9,115 nt of DNA from CALXZG01 sp034184445 (lineage in GTDB: Bacteria; Pseudomonadota; Alphaproteobacteria; CAAHEQ01; UBA3637), in the NCBI GenBank assembly GCA_034184445.1, contig JAXFZX010000001.1, positions 1 through 9,115 of the forward strand, in the 5' to 3' direction. The translations under genes and the position numbers were made by a program. This document shows positions 1-5,110 of the stretch, piece by piece (positions within the stretch are counted from its first letter, which is position 1; each line of letters opens with the position of its first letter). The notes below the pieces were generated by a model, which worked only from the letters and a program-made list of their open reading frames with translations, made no database searches and was not told the DNA's origin.

Positions 1-107
1 ATGGGCTGGTCTATATATTCCAATGTGGATAAAAAATCCTTCATTTTATCTAAATTACTAAAAGTTTCTGATAATGCTTCTCCATTCATAACAATCTCTA
101 AATCCAT
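1..107 (-). CDS. Hypothetical protein, N-terminal 35 residues only
   Basis: This is an open reading frame on the minus strand that runs off the left edge of the window. It begins MDLEIVMNGEALSETFSNLD, preceded by a good Shine-Dalgarno sequence (AAGGAG, about 114-120 on the plus strand) five to six bases from the ATG. The visible part is acidic and helix-forming with no recognisable motif, so I assign no function. It is transcribed away from the gene at 452, and the two share a structured 344-bp intergenic region that probably carries both promoters. The start is well supported; the identity is unknown. Confidence 0.6.
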   Translation of the reverse strand, partial: MDLEIVMNGEALSETFSNLDKMKDFLSTLEYIDQP

Positions 108-127
108 TTTTTAACTCCTTTATTTCT

Positions 128-143
128 GATAAAAATATTTATC
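128..143. promoter_or_regulatory. Short dyad upstream of the leftward gene
   Basis: GATAAA-AATA-TTTATC is a perfect six-base inverted repeat lying 21 bases before the ATG of the leftward gene. It would fall in that gene's leader or promoter. A protein-binding site or a 5' RNA hairpin is possible. Confidence 0.3.
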
Positions 144-146
144 GTT

Positions 147-221
147 AAAATGATTCATTTTTGGAATCGCACAGAACCGAATCGTCCCCCGATTCAGTTA
201 AAATTTTCCAATTTTGGATTC
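147..221. promoter_or_regulatory. Cluster of five GANTC sites with overlapping dyads
   Basis: GATTC or GAATC occurs at 152-156, 164-168, 179-183, 191-195 and 217-221, five times in 70 bp. Overlapping dyads are AAAATGA-T-TCATTTT (147-161) and GAATCG-N5-CGATTC (179-195). GANTC is the recognition site of the alphaproteobacterial methyltransferase CcrM, so the cluster could be a methylation-sensitive control region for the divergent genes at 107 and 452. It could also be part of an origin or simply an operator. Sites and dyads are seen; the role is inferred. Confidence 0.4.
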
Positions 222-246
222 AAAATGGGGCAAAAATCATTAAAAT

Positions 247-276
247 TTGACCCGACCTAAAAATAAAAAGTATATC
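247..276 (+). promoter_or_regulatory. Possible promoter into the 10-bp repeats
   Basis: TTGACC (247-252) lies 18 bases before TATATC (271-276), the first unit of the tandem repeat. The -35 matches well and the -10 moderately. If used, the 10-bp repeats would occupy the -10 and early transcribed region, so a protein bound there would control it. The candidate at 347-374 competes with it for the gene at 452. Confidence 0.25.
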
Positions 277-310
277 CTAATATATCGTAATATATCCTAA
301 TATACCGAAA
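271..310. repeat. Four 10-bp direct tandem repeats
   Basis: Units are TATATCCTAA, TATATCGTAA, TATATCCTAA and TATACCGAAA. Units one and three are identical, two differs by one base and four is degenerate. The exact helical-turn period suggests a cooperative binding site on one DNA face (iteron, partition or repressor site). The last unit runs into the dyad at 305-325. Confidence 0.55.
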
Positions 311-325
311 ATGACCCATTTTCGG
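305..325. promoter_or_regulatory. Perfect 9-bp inverted repeat with 3-base loop
   Basis: CCGAAAATG-ACC-CATTTTCGG is perfect, followed on the plus strand by CTTTTGTC rather than a clean T-run. It could be an operator dyad or a weak terminator. It sits between the tandem repeats and the candidate promoter of the gene at 452. Confidence 0.4.
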
Positions 326-346
326 CTTTTGTCAAAATTGGGGGGA

Positions 347-374
347 TTGATTTCTTTTTCCAAATCCATATTCT
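347..374 (+). promoter_or_regulatory. Possible promoter of the 452 gene
   Basis: TTGATT (347-352) and TATTCT (369-374) are 16 bases apart, each matching four of six consensus bases. Transcription would start near 381, giving a leader of about 70 bases that opens with the hairpin at 381-409. Weak by sequence alone. Confidence 0.25.
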
Positions 375-380
375 TGTGTT

Positions 381-409
381 CACCGATGCGGGATGGTCCC
401 GTAAAGGTG
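381..409 (+). promoter_or_regulatory. Two-part stem-loop in the 5' leader of the 452 gene
   Basis: CACC (381-384) pairs with GGTG (406-409), and inside a 4x4 internal loop CGGGA (389-393) pairs perfectly with TCCCG (397-401) around TGG. The helix ends about 40 bases before the ATG at 452 and lacks a T-run, so it is not a terminator. It may stabilise the mRNA or bind a protein. I do not recognise a known riboswitch. Confidence 0.35.
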
Positions 410-451
410 TAAAAAATCTGATAATAAAACTAAAACGAAAGGAAAATTAAA

Positions 452-955
452 ATGTCAGAAAATGAAAATGTTTTAACAATTGAAGACTTCATGGGAAGTT
501 ATAGCATTGTGCCGATGAAAAATGCCAGAGAAGAAGGACTGATGTCATTTGATGTCTGTAAGCAAAGAATCTTAGAGCTCATCCAAGAAAACATCCGCCT
601 TTTTAAGGCAAATGTTTGGGACAAGAAAAACCGTATGCAAAAACTGTTGGTGGACTTGGATAAGAAAAACAAAACAGTTTTTACGGTTCGCCTTGGTGGC
701 AAACGGATTTATCGTTGCAATACAGTTCTCTTGGATTTACCGAGCAAGATTGAGTTCTTAACGAAGTTCTATGAAGGTGTTTCTCGTGGATGCTTGAACA
801 AACAGATTGAAGATTTCTGTGAAAAAGAGGTCAATTTGGCAAATGATAGAAAGAAGAAACAGAAAGAAAAACGCAGAGAAAAGCGTAAAGCCGAAAGAGA
901 AACTCAGGCAAAAAAAGAAGCAGAAGCCAAACAGCATCTGCCTCAGAATGTTTAA
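452..955 (+). CDS. Hypothetical protein with Lys/Arg-rich coiled-coil tail
   Basis: This is a 167-residue soluble protein that I do not recognise. The ATG follows AAAGGA at a proper distance. Residues 1-60 are mixed and helical. Residues 70-100 look like a small beta-rich segment (TVFTVRLGGKRIYRCNTVLL). Residues 130-160 are a run of Lys, Arg, Glu and Ala typical of a charged single helix or coiled coil, able to bind nucleic acid non-specifically. There is no signal peptide or membrane segment. It is the first plus-strand gene after the structured intergenic region, followed by a 53-residue gene and the integrase, so it probably belongs to the same mobile element as an accessory or DNA-associated protein. 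That role is inferred from position only. Confidence 0.75.
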   Translation: MSENENVLTIEDFMGSYSIVPMKNAREEGLMSFDVCKQRILELIQENIRLFKANVWDKKNRMQKLLVDLDKKNKTVFTVRLGGKRIYRCNTVLLDLPSKIEFLTKFYEGVSRGCLNKQIEDFCEKEVNLANDRKKKQKEKRREKRKAERETQAKKEAEAKQHLPQNV

Positions 956-1020
956 TTATCAACCGAGAGTGGAAGAACTGGAACTTCTTCTGCTCTCATA
1001 ATCAACGAAGGAATTATACT

Positions 1021-1182
1021 ATGGCAAAAAACAAAAGTCAAATAAAAATGCGGGATGCTTTGCGGCAACTGAATCAACCAAAATCGGTCTATCTGGAATA
1101 TCTGAACAGTTCTGAAGAAGACCAAAGATTCTTGGAACATGTTGTGCAGACCGTTCTTGAAAAGGGCTATATGCCGGCATAG
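1021..1182 (+). CDS. Small hypothetical protein, 53 residues
   Basis: A short ORF starting MAKNKSQIKMRDALRQLNQP, with the Shine-Dalgarno GAAGGA (1007-1012) eight bases before the ATG and a TAG stop at 1180-1182. It is basic at the N-terminus and acidic and helical afterwards (EYLNSSEEDQRFLEHVVQTV), with no known domain that I can name. It lies 65 bp after the 452 gene and 81 bp before the integrase, same strand, so it is probably co-transcribed with the former. Small proteins beside integrases are sometimes directionality factors or regulators, but the sequence shows no clear helix-turn-helix and that remains a guess. The ribosome-binding site and codon pattern make it more likely real than chance. 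Confidence 0.6.
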   Translation: MAKNKSQIKMRDALRQLNQPKSVYLEYLNSSEEDQRFLEHVVQTVLEKGYMPA

Positions 1183-1212
1183 TAAAAAAGAGCAAATTCT
1201 GCACAAACGATC

Positions 1213-1240
1213 TTGACATGGGATTTTAGATCCTTACGAT
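1213..1240 (+). promoter_or_regulatory. Putative integrase promoter with operator-like dyad
   Basis: A perfect TTGACA (1213-1218) is 16 bases from TACGAT (1235-1240), 23 bases before the integrase ATG. The spacer holds GGAT-TTTAG-ATCC (1221-1233), and ACGATC is directly repeated at 1207-1212 and 1236-1241. Such symmetry between -35 and -10 suits repressor control of the integrase. AAAGGA at 1250-1255 is the ribosome-binding site. Confidence 0.4.
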
Positions 1241-1263
1241 CGGCGGCATAAAGGAAAACCATT

Positions 1264-3024
1264 ATGTCGTATCATTATCCAGGACTCGTTGCCAGAAATC
1301 GGCTGTTTTACTTCCGTCTCAAAATACCAGTGGCGTTAAGAAAAATTGCCCGTTGCACGGAGATGGTGTATTCTTTGAACACAAGCATCTATCAAGAAGC
1401 AATAGAGAAATGGCGTGTAGAATTTGCTCATTTACAAGCATTTTTAACCATATTTAAGGATATTATTATGAAAGTAAATGAACAAAAACAATTGGTATTA
1501 AACAGAGCCGATGTGGACAAGTTATTGCTCCACAGATTGGAACAAATTCAGGAATTCTTGGAAAACAATACGGACGAGATTAAATCTCGTCATAAGACAG
1601 AAGCCGACATCATTTTATTCCCCAACGGAAAAAAAGAGGCAGATATTCGCAAACTCATGCAGGATATGATTCTGGATTATCTGAAGGGATTGGTAGATAA
1701 AAATAAAGCAAATATCACTTTAAGAAGCGTTTATAACCAACTGAGAAACAAAGAAATTGAATTAGGATTAGTTGGTAAGGATAGCAAATATGACTGGCTG
1801 AAAGAATTTTCAACACATATTGCCCAATTAGACCACTATGCCAAGAAGGCAGTAAAAGCCGAAAGGGATAATAAACTTTATACGCCAAGAAATGCAAAGG
1901 TGATAACCCTGCTCCGCAGTTATGATGCCATGAAAACTGATGAACGGATTCACCATTCTATGGCGGCAACACATTGGAAAAAGTTTTTTAAGAAATTTGC
2001 ACAAATAAAGCGAAACATCAAGGGGACTGATGAGAAACGAATAGATAGGATTGAAAATGCCATTCATGCCAGTTTTGCTTTAATGGGAAGAGAACACATT
2101 GAGGATATTACAAAACAGGATTGTCGTACCCTCTGTGAAAGAATATATCGGCTTCCCAAAAGATGGCTTGAAAAATTATCATCTTCTGAAAATATCTTGG
2201 ATATTTTAACAGATAATACCAATCTCACGCTTAGCAGAAAGACAATCAAAAGTTATTTAGAAGCATTTAAGGCATTTATGAGATATGCTGTCAAAGAGGA
2301 TATTATTGAAAACAGTCTGAATGATTTTATTGATATGCCTGTCAAAATTGATGGGCTCAAAAGAAGTAATTTCACAACGGAAGAGTTACGAATTATCTTC
2401 AATCCTAAAACTTATCCCAACCCTCATAACAGAAAATATGTTCCAAGATTTTGGATACCAATCATAGCCCTTTATCATGGTGCTCGTCAAAATGAAATCT
2501 GCCAGTTAGATGTGGATGATATTGTGCAAGAAAAAGGAATCCCTTGTATTTCAATCAATAACAGGGGGGATGATAAGAGCCTTAAAAATGAGGGGTCAAA
2601 TAGAGTGATTCCAATACATCCTAAACTTCTTGATATGGGATTCTTGTTATTCGTGGAATATCAACGCAAAAACAAACAGAAAAAATTGTTTAATACACTT
2701 AGTAAAACAAAGCATAAAGGTTATAGCAAAATTATACAGCAGTGGTTCAATAGATATTTAGATAACCATGGAATCACGGGAAAGGACAAAGTATTCCATT
2801 CATTTCGCCATACCTTTGAAACAATGGCGGTTGAGAAGAGAATCCCAGCGGAATATCAGAATGCTATTTGTGGGTGGCGTGAGCAAGGAATCGGACAACG
2901 CCTTTATGCTCACAAAAAAGACATGAGGATTATGTTGGAAGAAATTAGTAAAATTGAATATCCTATCAATCGGGAACTCAATGAGCTAAAGAAAGAGTTT
3001 ATGGACAGTTATGTTGTAAAGTAG
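1264..3024 (+). CDS. Tyrosine-type site-specific recombinase (integrase)
   Basis: A 586-residue integrase that catalyses strand exchange between attachment sites through a Tyr nucleophile. Residues 1-60 (YHYPGLVARNRLFYFRLKIP and the following SLNTS) fit the DUF6538-like N-terminal domain; about 215-360 is the helical core-binding region; about 370-575 is the catalytic domain. All expected residues are visible: Arg408 (GARQNEICQL), Lys441 of the beta-hairpin, His512 and Arg515 (HSFRH), Trp538 in place of the usual second His (CGWRE, as also seen in Cre and Flp), and Tyr548 (RLYAHK). It therefore looks intact and active. It is longer than phage integrases of about 400 residues, as is common in DUF6538-type proteins. 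It points at the 3' end of tRNA-His, the normal layout for a tRNA-targeting element, and likely integrates or excises that element. Confidence 0.93.
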   Translation: MSYHYPGLVARNRLFYFRLKIPVALRKIARCTEMVYSLNTSIYQEAIEKWRVEFAHLQAFLTIFKDIIMKVNEQKQLVLNRADVDKLLLHRLEQIQEFLENNTDEIKSRHKTEADIILFPNGKKEADIRKLMQDMILDYLKGLVDKNKANITLRSVYNQLRNKEIELGLVGKDSKYDWLKEFSTHIAQLDHYAKKAVKAERDNKLYTPRNAKVITLLRSYDAMKTDERIHHSMAATHWKKFFKKFAQIKRNIKGTDEKRIDRIENAIHASFALMGREHIEDITKQDCRTLCERIYRLPKRWLEKLSSSENILDILTDNTNLTLSRKTIKSYLEAFKAFMRYAVKEDIIENSLNDFIDMPVKIDGLKRSNFTTEELRIIFNPKTYPNPHNRKYVPRFWIPIIALYHGARQNEICQLDVDDIVQEKGIPCISINNRGDDKSLKNEGSNRVIPIHPKLLDMGFLLFVEYQRKNKQKKLFNTLSKTKHKGYSKIIQQWFNRYLDNHGITGKDKVFHSFRHTFETMAVEKRIPAEYQNAICGWREQGIGQRLYAHKKDMRIMLEEISKIEYPINRELNELKKEFMDSYVVK

Positions 3025-3054
3025 AACATTTCTGGTAAAACTACTTTCTACGAC

Positions 3055-3096
3055 AGTGGTCTTGTCAAGGTATCCACAATGTCTTGCAAGACCACT
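3055..3096 (+). terminator. Inverted repeat after the integrase, possible terminator
   Basis: AGTGGTCTTG (3055-3064) and CAAGACCACT (3087-3096) are a perfect ten-base inverted repeat around a 22-base loop, followed by TTTTGTT. It begins 30 bases after the integrase stop, so it may end that transcript, but the loop is long and the T-run short. A recombination-protein binding dyad is the alternative. Confidence 0.35.
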
Positions 3097-3293
3097 TTTG
3101 TTGCCGATGAACATGGGGGATGACGGTCATAAAAACCACCTTGTCAAAATAACCACTTTTGTTCTAAAACCAAAGGGCATCTGAAAGCAGATTTTGTCCT
3201 AAAATGTTAAAAAGATAAAAGGGGAAAAGTATTGATAGAACAGTAAAATCAAAGGTGTATTTTAGTAGAAAATCCATATGTCCAGATTTTGTC
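3091..3293. repeat. Imperfect direct repeats downstream of integrase
   Basis: This gene-free stretch (3025-3447) carries ACCACTTTTGTT at 3091-3102 and again, identical, at 3152-3163, then CAGATTTTGTC at 3188-3198 and again at 3283-3293. The two pairs share the core (C/A)nTTTTGT(T/C). Direct repeats between an integrase gene and its attachment site are often arm-type integrase or excisionase sites, which is the most likely reading. No ORF here has a ribosome-binding site. Confidence 0.35.
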
Positions 3294-3348
3294 TAATCTT
3301 CATAAATCTACTTCAAAATGGGGGGAATTTTTGACTCTGTTTTTATGT

Positions 3349-3393
3349 CTTGGTGTTACAGGTTGGTGCTACACCTCGGTGTTACACCTAAAA
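3349..3393. repeat. 45-bp repeat copy A: three 13-bp direct repeats
   Basis: Three units of GGTGTTACA at 13-bp steps (about 3352, 3365 with one C for T, and 3378), each followed by CCTN or GGTT, so that two of them approach the palindrome GGTGT-T-ACACC. The 45-bp block is identical but for one base to 5850-5894, 2501 bp away. Both copies lie immediately beyond a tRNA terminator. They are best read as recombinase or regulator binding sites at the end of related integrated elements. Confidence 0.75.
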
Positions 3394-3407
3394 ACAAGCA
3401 TTTTAGG
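3387..3407. other. Dyad CCTAAAA-N7-TTTTAGG, possible recombinase core (copy A)
   Basis: CCTAAAA (3387-3393), the spacer ACAAGCA, and TTTTAGG (3401-3407) form a perfect 7-7-7 dyad. Copy B at 5888-5908 has the same arms but an unrelated spacer. Seven-base arms around a seven-base spacer match the geometry of a tyrosine-recombinase core site. An RNA hairpin or operator is also possible. Confidence 0.4.
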
Positions 3408-3411
3408 CAAC

Positions 3412-3435
3412 AAAAAAGCCCCTGTTTTCAGGGGC
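3412..3435 (-). terminator. Terminator of tRNA-His
   Basis: Read on the minus strand, the perfect seven-base stem GCCCCTG/CAGGGGC with a four-base loop is followed by six T. It starts 13 bases after the encoded CCA of tRNA-His. Confidence 0.85.
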
Positions 3436-3447
3436 TTATTTTCAATA

Positions 3448-3525
3448 TGGGGCGGAAGATGAGACTCGAACTCACGACATCTGGTACCACAAACCAGCGC
3501 TCTAACCAACTGAGCTACATCCGCC
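3448..3525 (-). tRNA. tRNA-His (GTG)
   Basis: A complete cloverleaf on the minus strand. The anticodon stem CTGGT/ACCAG encloses TTGTGGT, so the anticodon is GTG. The D-stem GCTC/GAGC and the T-arm GTGAG-TTCGAGT-CTCAT (one G-T pair) are present, and CCA is encoded. The acceptor is GCGGATG/CTTCCGC with one U6-U67 mismatch. An extra G at -1 opposite C73 is encoded, the universal His identity pair that many alphaproteobacterial orders have lost. An integrase gene points at its 3' end, so it is the probable integration target. Confidence 0.95.
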
Positions 3526-3543
3526 AGCAGATAACAGAGTATA

Positions 3544-3572
3544 TTTTTAACCGATTTATTTTGCTTTGTCAA
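3544..3572 (-). promoter_or_regulatory. Promoter of tRNA-His
   Basis: On the minus strand a perfect TTGACA (3567-3572) is 17 bases from TAAAAA (3544-3549), 18 bases before the tRNA 5' end. Strong -35, moderate -10, correct spacing. Confidence 0.65.
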
Positions 3573-3590
3573 GAAAAAATTTGAATAAAT

Positions 3591-3660
3591 TAAAATAAAA
3601 AGCCCTCATTTTCCTGAGGGCTTTAAAACATGGTGCGGGCTGCTTTATGCTTATCGGACT
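3591..3660. repeat. 70-bp direct repeat R1 (terminator plus tRNA-like 3' tail)
   Basis: It matches 4324-4393 at 66 of 70 positions, offset 733 bp; the pair flanks the YgjV gene and its promoter. Read on the minus strand it contains AGTCCGATAA, then CAGCCCGCACCA, which looks like the 3' end of a tRNA (acceptor AGCCCGC, discriminator A, CCA), then an intrinsic terminator. No tRNA body precedes the tail. It may be a displaced tRNA 3' end left by integration or a dispersed intergenic repeat. It abuts the YgjV stop codon. Confidence 0.75.
3597..3624. terminator. Terminator downstream of the YgjV-like gene (T1)
   Basis: AAAGCCCTCA/TGAGGGCTTT is a ten-base stem with a six-base loop. On the minus strand a run of T follows, ending the YgjV-like transcript about 35 bases after its stop. 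The A/T flanks on both sides could make it work in both directions. Confidence 0.8.
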
Positions 3661-4192
3661 ACTTTTTTGAAATAGAAGGATTTATTTGATATGAGAAAGG
3701 CCGATTATTGAAAATTTGAATAATTGTCCAAACAATGAATATCATTCCTATTAGAACGGAGGGATAAGACTTTATATAATAATCATGTATAAGCCATAAA
3801 ATAGAGTTAAAAACAATAACATAACGCATTTGTTGTTCATTCTTTGTTGTATACATAAAAATAGTATAACTGACAGAGGCGATAACTGCCAATAATCCGA
3901 TTACTCCTAGATTGTTCATATATATTCCTGTGATAAGGCATACCGCAGACAGAATAAATGTTGCCTTTGATGTCAATTTGTTTTTACAAAATAGGATATT
4001 ACGTATTATACCAAAGCAATTTGTAATCAAAGCGGCATAAGCGAAAAGGGCTACATTAGCAAGAATTGAAAAGAAAATATTAATGGCTTGCCACCATATT
4101 AAATCTTTTTTATTTTTTTTAGCTACGGATATAACAACGCATGCAGCACCCAATGCAGCAAAAATGTTTCCTAAAAGAAGATTAAAATACAT
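3659..4192 (-). CDS. YgjV-like inner-membrane protein
   Basis: A 177-residue, strongly hydrophobic protein with about six membrane segments (near residues 2-24, 31-54, 75-92, 96-114, 122-140 and 144-161). It resembles the YgjV family (Imp-YgjV), whose function is unknown: a short R64-N65 motif after the second helix pair, and MRYVIVFNSILWLIHDYY near 122-139, which parallels MRCVMWFSTCCWVIHNFW in E. coli YgjV as I recall it. I start at 4192 because AAGGAAAG (4198-4205) sits five bases upstream; an in-frame ATG at 4246 would add 18 residues but overlaps the -35. The gene is flanked by 70-bp direct repeats, so it may be cargo of a small mobile segment. Confidence 0.8.
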   Translation of the reverse strand: MYFNLLLGNIFAALGAACVVISVAKKNKKDLIWWQAINIFFSILANVALFAYAALITNCFGIIRNILFCKNKLTSKATFILSAVCLITGIYMNNLGVIGLLAVIASVSYTIFMYTTKNEQQMRYVIVFNSILWLIHDYYIKSYPSVLIGMIFIVWTIIQIFNNRPFSYQINPSISKK

Positions 4193-4217
4193 ACGAACTT
4201 TCCTTATCTTTATTACA

Positions 4218-4246
4218 ATAGTATGGCATTTAATTAAAAAAAGCAA
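4218..4246 (-). promoter_or_regulatory. Putative promoter of the YgjV-like gene
   Basis: On the minus strand TTGCTT (4241-4246) is 17 bases from TACTAT (4218-4223), 26 bases before the chosen ATG. The spacing is ideal and the elements are moderate. Confidence 0.4.
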
Positions 4247-4323
4247 TTTAAAAAGTTCGATAATCGGTAATTTTTCTTAATTTTCTACAATCGGACTATC
4301 GGACTAGGGGAAGGAGTTGCGAC

Positions 4324-4393
4324 TAAAATAAAAAGCCCTCATTTTGTTGAGGGCTTTAAAACATGGTGCGGGCTGCTTTGTGATTATCGGACT
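4324..4393. repeat. 70-bp direct repeat R2
   Basis: Second copy of the repeat at 3591-3660, with four mismatches, two of them in the terminator loop. It includes terminator T2 (stem 4332-4341/4348-4357, A-run on the left) and the tRNA-like tail AGCCCGCACCA (minus strand), and ends with ATTATCGGACT. Just left of it, ATCGGACT is directly repeated (4290-4297, 4298-4305). It separates the divergent YgjV-like and phosphatase genes. Confidence 0.75.
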
Positions 4394-4421
4394 CAAATTA
4401 CGGAAGATTTAAAAGAAAAAT

Positions 4422-4460
4422 TACAAAAATTAAGGTTGTAATTAAACTACAATTTTTGTA
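4422..4460. promoter_or_regulatory. Dyad overlapping the phosphatase promoter
   Basis: TACAAAAATT (4422-4431) and AATTTTTGTA (4451-4460) are a perfect ten-base inverted repeat. Nested inside are TTGTA (4436-4440) and TACAA (4448-4452). It spans the -35 and spacer and touches the -10, so a dimeric regulator bound here would block or control the gene. Confidence 0.35.
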
Positions 4461-4464
4461 TAAT
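4436..4464 (+). promoter_or_regulatory. Promoter of the histidine phosphatase gene
   Basis: TTGTAA (4436-4441), a 17-base spacer, then a perfect TATAAT (4459-4464). Transcription would start near 4471, giving a 29-base leader. Confidence 0.65.
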
Positions 4465-4472
4465 ATACCCAA

Positions 4473-4489
4473 TTTTAGACAATCTAAAA
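4473..4489 (+). promoter_or_regulatory. Leader hairpin next to the phosphatase ribosome-binding site
   Basis: TTTTAGA-CAA-TCTAAAA is a perfect seven-base stem whose last A joins the Shine-Dalgarno AAGGAG (4489-4494). It occupies the very start of the mRNA and could tune translation or mRNA stability. It is AT-rich, so weak. Confidence 0.35.
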
Positions 4490-4499
4490 AGGAGATTAT

Positions 4500-5093
4500 A
4501 TGATTTATATAGCCAGACACGGACAAACAAAGTGGAATTTGGAACGCAGATTGCAAGGACAATTAGATGCACCTCTTAATGACACAGGTAGGAAAGAAGC
4601 GGTTATGTGTGCAAAACAACTTACTTCGGCTAAAATTGATAAAATTATTTCTTCTGATTTATCACGTGCAAAAGAAACTGCTGATATCATCAATAAATCT
4701 TTATCTCTGCCTATCACATTTGATTCTAGATTGAAGGAACTAAATTGTGGCGATTTACAAGGTAATATCATAACAGAAGTACCTTGGCATACTTTTATTC
4801 ATGATCCTGATCATTTTCATTCTGAACCTCTTACAGATTTTTATAGCAGGTTAAAATCATTTTTTAATGAACTTGATGCAACAAAAAATACATTGATTGT
4901 AACGCATACTGGAGTTGTTAAAATGATAATGCACTTGGCTCAAAATCCAGATTCATATAATCAAGAGGATTTTGAAAATACAGCTCTTCAATTTAAAGTA
5001 AAAAATGGAGATATTTTTACATGGGATAAAGGACAAAAGCTTCAACTTTTAACAAAAGACCCATTAAAAAAATCTAATAGCTTAGAATATTAA
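4500..5093 (+). CDS. Histidine phosphatase family protein (phosphoglycerate-mutase fold)
   Basis: A 197-residue protein of the histidine phosphatase superfamily, which hydrolyses phosphomonoesters through a phospho-His intermediate. Visible residues: the RHG motif at Arg6-His7-Gly8 (MIYIARHGQT), Arg56 (SSDLSRAKET), the acid Glu80 before LNCGDLQG (usually GxWEG), and the second His136 in VTHTGVV. The length suits GpmB/CobC-type small phosphatases. The substrate cannot be read from sequence: alpha-ribazole phosphate, a sugar phosphate or a nucleotide are all possible, and no cobalamin or glycolysis gene is nearby. AAGGAG lies five bases before the ATG. It lies between repeat R2 and an inverted repeat at 5124-5135, with its own promoter, so it is a stand-alone transcription unit. 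Confidence 0.9.
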   Translation: MIYIARHGQTKWNLERRLQGQLDAPLNDTGRKEAVMCAKQLTSAKIDKIISSDLSRAKETADIINKSLSLPITFDSRLKELNCGDLQGNIITEVPWHTFIHDPDHFHSEPLTDFYSRLKSFFNELDATKNTLIVTHTGVVKMIMHLAQNPDSYNQEDFENTALQFKVKNGDIFTWDKGQKLQLLTKDPLKKSNSLEY

Positions 5094-5110
5094 GTATTTG
5101 TTTTTAAAAG

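Noticed and set aside
271..310. CRISPR or CRISPR-like array.
   Set aside because: Repeats of 10 and 13 bp without spacers, and no cas genes.
381..409. A named riboswitch in the leader of the 452 gene.
   Set aside because: The stem with a 4x4 internal loop does not match any class I know, and the downstream gene has no metabolic role that I can see.
952..1219. Two overlapping minus-strand ORFs of 66 and 84 residues.
   Set aside because: They oppose the 53-residue plus-strand gene, which has the ribosome-binding site and reads in line with its neighbours; the antisense frames have none.
219..3323. TTCAAAATGGGG at 219-230 and 3312-3323 as the two attachment sites of a 3.1-kb element, with a one-mismatch match at the tRNA-His 3' end (3442-3453).
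   Set aside because: Only 12 bases, AT/G-rich and not extended on either side; several similar AAAATGGGG strings occur. A true tRNA attachment copy, as at tRNA-Phe, is longer and includes the acceptor strand.
3318..3584. ORFs on both strands spanning tRNA-His.
   Set aside because: They run through a clear tRNA, its promoter and terminator, and have no translation signals.
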